From assembly GCA_021813085.1 (NCBI GenBank), contig JAKAMA010000075.1, forward strand, positions 1-8,804: a stretch of DNA of 8,804 bases, in the 5' to 3' direction. The notes below the pieces were generated by a model. The model saw only the letters and a program-made list of their open reading frames with translations. It was not told the DNA's origin and searched no databases. Of the stretch, positions 5,809-8,804 are shown in pieces. Position 1 is the stretch's first letter, and every line of letters starts with the position of its first letter. A program made the translations under genes and the position numbers. This DNA is from Chloroflexota bacterium. GTDB lineage: Bacteria > Chloroflexota > Dehalococcoidia > DSTF01 > JACRBR01.

Positions 5809-7830
5809 GTGCGCGGCCGCGCGCTCACCGCGCGCACCTGGCTGGGCGGCCAGACCTACGACATCGGCCGCACCTACGACGCGCTCGGCAACGTGACGAG
5901 CCTCACCTACCCGGGCGGCGAGGTCGTGACGTACGCCTACGGCGCGGACACCGGCGCGCTCGCCCAGGTGCAATCGAGCCTCAGCGGGCCGTCCGCGCCG
6001 CCGTCGCTCGTGAGCCAGGCCTACGCGACGCCGTGGGGCGCGCCGGGCGGCCTCGCGCTTGGCAACGGCGCCACCACCCGCTACCGCTACGACGCCCGCC
6101 AGCGCGTGACGGACATCCAGACCGGCACGACGCTCGCGCCGGCGGGCGCCCAGCACCTCGCGCTGACGTATGATGACGCCGGCAACGTCACGTCCGTGAC
6201 GGACAAGACCACCGGCGAGGTCGCCGCCTACACCTACGACCAGCTCAACCGCCTCGGCGGCAGCACCACGACGCCGGCGATGACGGTCAACGGCGTCGCG
6301 GCGGCGTTCTACGCGTACGATGCCATCGGCCGCATGTGGACCAAGACGGAGGGCGGCACGACCGTGAACCTGGGGAGCCCCAGATCGTCCGGACCCGTCC
6401 ACGCGGCGCAGCTCGCGACGACGAACGGCCAGACGACCGTCCTGAGCTACGACGCGAACGGGAACCTCTGCTCGGCGGTCGTCAGCGGCAGCACGCTCAG
6501 CTGCGCGCCGACGAGCGGCACGTACAGCCTCTACACCTACGACGCCGAGAATCGGCTGACGGCGCGCAGCGTCACGGCGCCCGTCGCCGGCACGGAGACC
6601 TCCACCTACGACGCGGGCGGCGCCCTGCTCCGGCGCACGGAGCCGGACGGCAGCTCCACGGTGTACATTGGGGGCGTGTACGAGGCGACCTACAGCGCGG
6701 GCGGCGTCCTCACCGGCGTGGTGAAGTACTACATGGCGTTCGGGCGCGCGGTCTGCGTACGCACGGCGGCCAGCAACAGCGACCCCGGCACGCTCTCGTT
6801 CCTCCTCGCCGACCACCTCGGCAGCACGGTGGGGGTGATGGACGCGGGCGGCGCGGTCGTGGCGACGCAGACGTACTGGCCGTACGGTGCCGTGCGCGCG
6901 GCGACGGGCGTCGCGCCGACGGACCGGCTCTTCACCGGCCAGCGCCAGGAGCCTGCGGGCGACGCGCTGGGGCTGTACGACTACCGGGCGCGCTTCTACA
7001 GCACGCTCGTGGGGCGGTTCGTGAGCGCGGACCCGACGAATGGCAGTGGGCTGAACCGCTACGCCTACGTCGGTGGCAACCCGTTGCGGTACACCGATCC
7101 GAGCGGGCTGTGCTTCATGGGTCTTCCGTGCTCGTGGCAGGACGCCCAGAACTGGTTGCATTGCGCTCTGACGTGTGGGGACAACTGGCTGGGTGACCTC
7201 GCGCGCGCCGCGCTGACGACAGACTCATTCTGGTCCCGGTTCAGTTTAGCCTACATCAACGGAGGCCGAGATAACGTTGCCCTGTTCGAGCTGATCGCGA
7301 CCAGTGCCAAGCAAGATACGCTCCACAGCCTGTTCACGAACTCGACCGGTGGGGGCTATCTAAGCTCGATATTCGGCGCCGGATATCGGGCCCGATACTT
7401 CGAAGCGTCGCTCAGCGACGTCCTGTTCGGGACGGACAGGGTCAGTCGCCTTTCCCTTGAAGATGTGGAGGGCGCGACCGATTGGAGCAAAGGCATCGTC
7501 TGGATAGTCTCAATGAAGTCGCTCAGTGGACAGAATCGTGTGTCGAAAGAGATTGTGTATCGGTTGGGCGCCGTCCAGTACAATCTTGTCGCACGAACTG
7601 TGGCCGTCGCTCGCGAGTATGCCGGAGGAGATCTAAACGCTCGCCAGTGGAGCCAGTTCCAACGGGCGGTGCTGCACGATAACGGATTCCCGGGTGTCAC
7701 AGTCTACGGCGCCGAGAGGAGTTGGTGGCAAGAACTTGCCGACTCGGCCCTGGGCTGCGCAACAGATCCTGCCTGCCTGGCGAATATCGGCTGGGCGTCC
7801 GAATGGGAGGTCGACTTCAACTACCCGTGA
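5809..7830 (+). CDS. RHS/YD-repeat polymorphic toxin, 5'-truncated, with variable C-terminal domain
   Basis: RHS proteins form a hollow beta-shell that encloses a C-terminal toxin. YD repeats are visible at residues 23, 121, 143, 170, 214, 244 and 267 (for example YDANGNL, YDAENRL). They are followed by the conserved tip: ADHLGST (334-340), WPYG, TDRLFTGQ (371-378), GLYDYRARFYS, GRFVSAD, LNRYAYVGGNPLRYTDPSGL (415-434). After DPSGL the protein becomes unrelated: residues 435-673 are a variable domain. Its DNA is much poorer in GC (26 of 60 bases at 7501-7560, against 47 of 60 at 6841-6900 in the core). A possible nuclease-like pattern E532, D558, S568-M-K570 is present. The GTG at 5809 is simply the first start codon in frame and has no ribosome site; the true N-terminus is missing. 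ATG 7117 could start the C-terminal domain alone. The stop overlaps the next gene. Confidence 0.8.
   Translation: MRGRALTARTWLGGQTYDIGRTYDALGNVTSLTYPGGEVVTYAYGADTGALAQVQSSLSGPSAPPSLVSQAYATPWGAPGGLALGNGATTRYRYDARQRVTDIQTGTTLAPAGAQHLALTYDDAGNVTSVTDKTTGEVAAYTYDQLNRLGGSTTTPAMTVNGVAAAFYAYDAIGRMWTKTEGGTTVNLGSPRSSGPVHAAQLATTNGQTTVLSYDANGNLCSAVVSGSTLSCAPTSGTYSLYTYDAENRLTARSVTAPVAGTETSTYDAGGALLRRTEPDGSSTVYIGGVYEATYSAGGVLTGVVKYYMAFGRAVCVRTAASNSDPGTLSFLLADHLGSTVGVMDAGGAVVATQTYWPYGAVRAATGVAPTDRLFTGQRQEPAGDALGLYDYRARFYSTLVGRFVSADPTNGSGLNRYAYVGGNPLRYTDPSGLCFMGLPCSWQDAQNWLHCALTCGDNWLGDLARAALTTDSFWSRFSLAYINGGRDNVALFELIATSAKQDTLHSLFTNSTGGGYLSSIFGAGYRARYFEASLSDVLFGTDRVSRLSLEDVEGATDWSKGIVWIVSMKSLSGQNRVSKEIVYRLGAVQYNLVARTVAVAREYAGGDLNARQWSQFQRAVLHDNGFPGVTVYGAERSWWQELADSALGCATDPACLANIGWASEWEVDFNYP
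6619..6861 (+). repeat. RHS core segment repeated downstream (copy 1)
   Basis: This part of the RHS gene, from the codons for GALLRRTEPDG past DHLGST, recurs at 8562-8804. A hand alignment without gaps finds about 25 differences in 243 bases. The first 63 bases (6619-6681 against 8562-8624) are identical, and the differences all fall after them. Most are third-position or conservative changes, as expected of two copies derived from functional RHS cores. Confidence 0.9.
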
Positions 7831-8555
7831 ACCGTCTGACCGTCGTCGCCATCTCCGCGCTCGGCCTGCTCGTGATTGGCTGCTCAGGCCGAAGCTCCTC
7901 GTCTTCTCCAACGGTAGCAGGCCCGTCACCTGCGGCCGTTGCCCGGCTGGCTGACCTCGTCGACTTCAGGGGCCCAGCGGAGAACACGTATCGCTGGTCC
8001 GGCTGGGGCACGGACGGTGGCCAGGGGACGGTCATCTGGCGACTAAACGGGGATCTCAGCCGATGGGACACGCTGACGAAGGCGGGCGCGTCACCCACGC
8101 AGGGGAGCTTTGTGGTGATCAAGAGGGCTAACGACGTGACGCAAACCTTCGGATGCGATTGGGCAGCTGCGGCCGGTGACCGATCCAGGGTGCGGGCGGA
8201 CTGCGGAGAAAGCGGTGGGGGGGCGCCCATCATGGGTGGCATTCTTGGTGAGGCCCTGCCCCTGTTCGCCGACAGGTCCCTGACGAGCGCGGGCGCCCGG
8301 ACGGTCCTTGGCCGCCGGGTCCCCTGCTACACGGGCGGCGGCGTACAGAAGATCTGCGTTGATGCCCAAGGTCGCGTCCTGTACTTCTCGTACGGAACGG
8401 GGAGCACGGCGCAGGCGTTCGAGGCCACGAGCGTCATCCCTGCGATCGAACCGTTCGACTGGCCATTCGCCTCCTTGAGCTCGCCAACGCCGATCAGTGC
8501 GGAACTGTCTGCGGAGACGCTCCAGTTCCCCGGAGTCTTCCACCTTCGGCGCTAG
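7827..8555 (+). CDS. Lipoprotein overlapping the RHS toxin gene, candidate immunity protein
   Basis: This 242-residue protein starts with a lipoprotein signal: MNRL, a hydrophobic stretch, and the lipobox VIGC with the lipidated cysteine at C19, then a serine-rich linker. The mature part resembles LolA/LppX-like lipoproteins of Chloroflexota and Actinomycetota: TYRWSGWG...GTVIWRLNGDLSRWD near the front, then a cysteine-pair region (C110, C126, C167, C177), VPCYTGG...KICVDAQGRVLYFSYG, and an acidic/proline-rich end. These cysteines probably form disulfides outside the cytoplasm. The GTG at 7827 overlaps the RHS stop (GTGA), so translation is probably coupled; GGAGG at 7806-7810 is 16 bases away, rather far. 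Position and overlap are those of an immunity gene, but the family is not a known immunity family. A hitch-hiking lipoprotein is the alternative. Confidence 0.7.
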   Translation: MNRLTVVAISALGLLVIGCSGRSSSSSPTVAGPSPAAVARLADLVDFRGPAENTYRWSGWGTDGGQGTVIWRLNGDLSRWDTLTKAGASPTQGSFVVIKRANDVTQTFGCDWAAAAGDRSRVRADCGESGGGAPIMGGILGEALPLFADRSLTSAGARTVLGRRVPCYTGGGVQKICVDAQGRVLYFSYGTGSTAQAFEATSVIPAIEPFDWPFASLSSPTPISAELSAETLQFPGVFHLRR

Positions 8556-8804
8556 CGCAACGGCGCCCTGCTCCGGCGCACGGAGCCGGACGGCAGCTCC
8601 ACGGTGTACATTGGGGGCGTGTACCAGGCGACCTACAGCGCGGCCGGCGTCCTGACCGGCGTCACGAAGTACTACACGGCGTTCGGGCGCGCGGTCTGCG
8701 TGCGCCACGCCACGAGCAACAGCGACCCCGGCACGCTGTCCTACCTGCTGGCCGACCAGCTCGGCAGCACGGTGGGGGTGATGGACGCGGGCGGCACCGT
8801 CCGA
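8556..8804 (+). pseudogene. Second, displaced RHS core fragment (copy 2, runs off window)
   Basis: Directly after the lipoprotein stop codon the sequence turns into RHS core. It encodes NGALLRRTEPDG, YIGGVYQATYSA, KYYTAFGRAVCVR, ADQLGSTVGVMDAGG, and is still open at the window end. It has no start codon or ribosome site of its own and begins inside the core. It is therefore a silent orphan tip module, like those found behind rhs genes in enterobacteria. Its frame is the same as that of the lipoprotein gene, separated only by TAG 8553-8555. What tip follows the core is outside the window. Confidence 0.85.

Noticed and set aside
5449..7161. 570-codon open frame on the minus strand opposite the RHS core
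   Set aside because: It is low-complexity (R/A/V/H-rich), shares the region with clear YD repeats on the plus strand, and overlaps the start of the minus-strand small membrane protein gene in another frame.
8091..8708. Minus-strand open frame across the lipoprotein and second RHS core, similar to part of the minus-strand frame opposite the first core
   Set aside because: The similarity only reflects the duplicated RHS core read backwards; it is not an independent repeat gene.
1..8804. tRNA, rRNA, CRISPR array, transposase or phage integrase
   Set aside because: No cloverleaf-like sequence, regular spacer repeats, or recombinase motifs were seen anywhere in the window.

Overview
The window is very GC-rich bacterial DNA with densely packed genes. 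It carries a mycothiol-synthase-like tandem acetyltransferase, a GerW/YtfJ-family protein, an RHS/YD-repeat protein of the free-living bacterial type and a LolA/LppX-like lipoprotein. That mix suits a high-GC Chloroflexota (Dehalococcoidia/Thermomicrobia type) or a deep-branching Actinomycetota (Thermoleophilia type). The sequence alone cannot decide between them, and this placement is inference.

Positions 1-4649 are a plus-strand run of housekeeping and stress genes: the tail of a membrane protein; an OsmC-type thiol peroxidase behind a possible promoter and a perfect 14-bp hairpin; a MacB/LolCE-like ABC permease overlapping its ATPase; a tandem-GNAT protein resembling mycothiol synthase (MshD); a Bcp/PrxQ peroxiredoxin; and a 63-residue protein with two CxxC pairs. 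OsmC, the MshD-like enzyme and Bcp together look like a low-molecular-weight-thiol and peroxide-detoxification neighbourhood. After a convergent gap (4650-4881), two minus-strand genes form a small operon: a 95-residue single-span membrane protein followed by a GerW-family protein with a C-terminal membrane anchor.

From about 5710 to the end is an RHS polymorphic-toxin island. An RHS core without its 5' end runs through YD repeats to the conserved tip ending in DPSGL. It then changes abruptly to a roughly 240-residue C-terminal domain of much lower GC. A lipoprotein gene overlaps its stop by GTGA and is a candidate immunity gene. Directly after that gene's stop codon, a second copy of the RHS core begins at a point inside the core, with the first 63 bases identical and about 90% identity overall, and runs off the window. 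This is the layout of displaced (orphan) RHS tip cassettes: recombination between the two core copies would remove the present toxin/lipoprotein pair and join the core to whatever tip lies downstream.

The most interesting part is therefore 5700-8804: an uncharacterised C-terminal domain with a possible E...D...SxK nuclease-like motif, paired unusually with an exported lipoprotein, inside an apparent cassette array.
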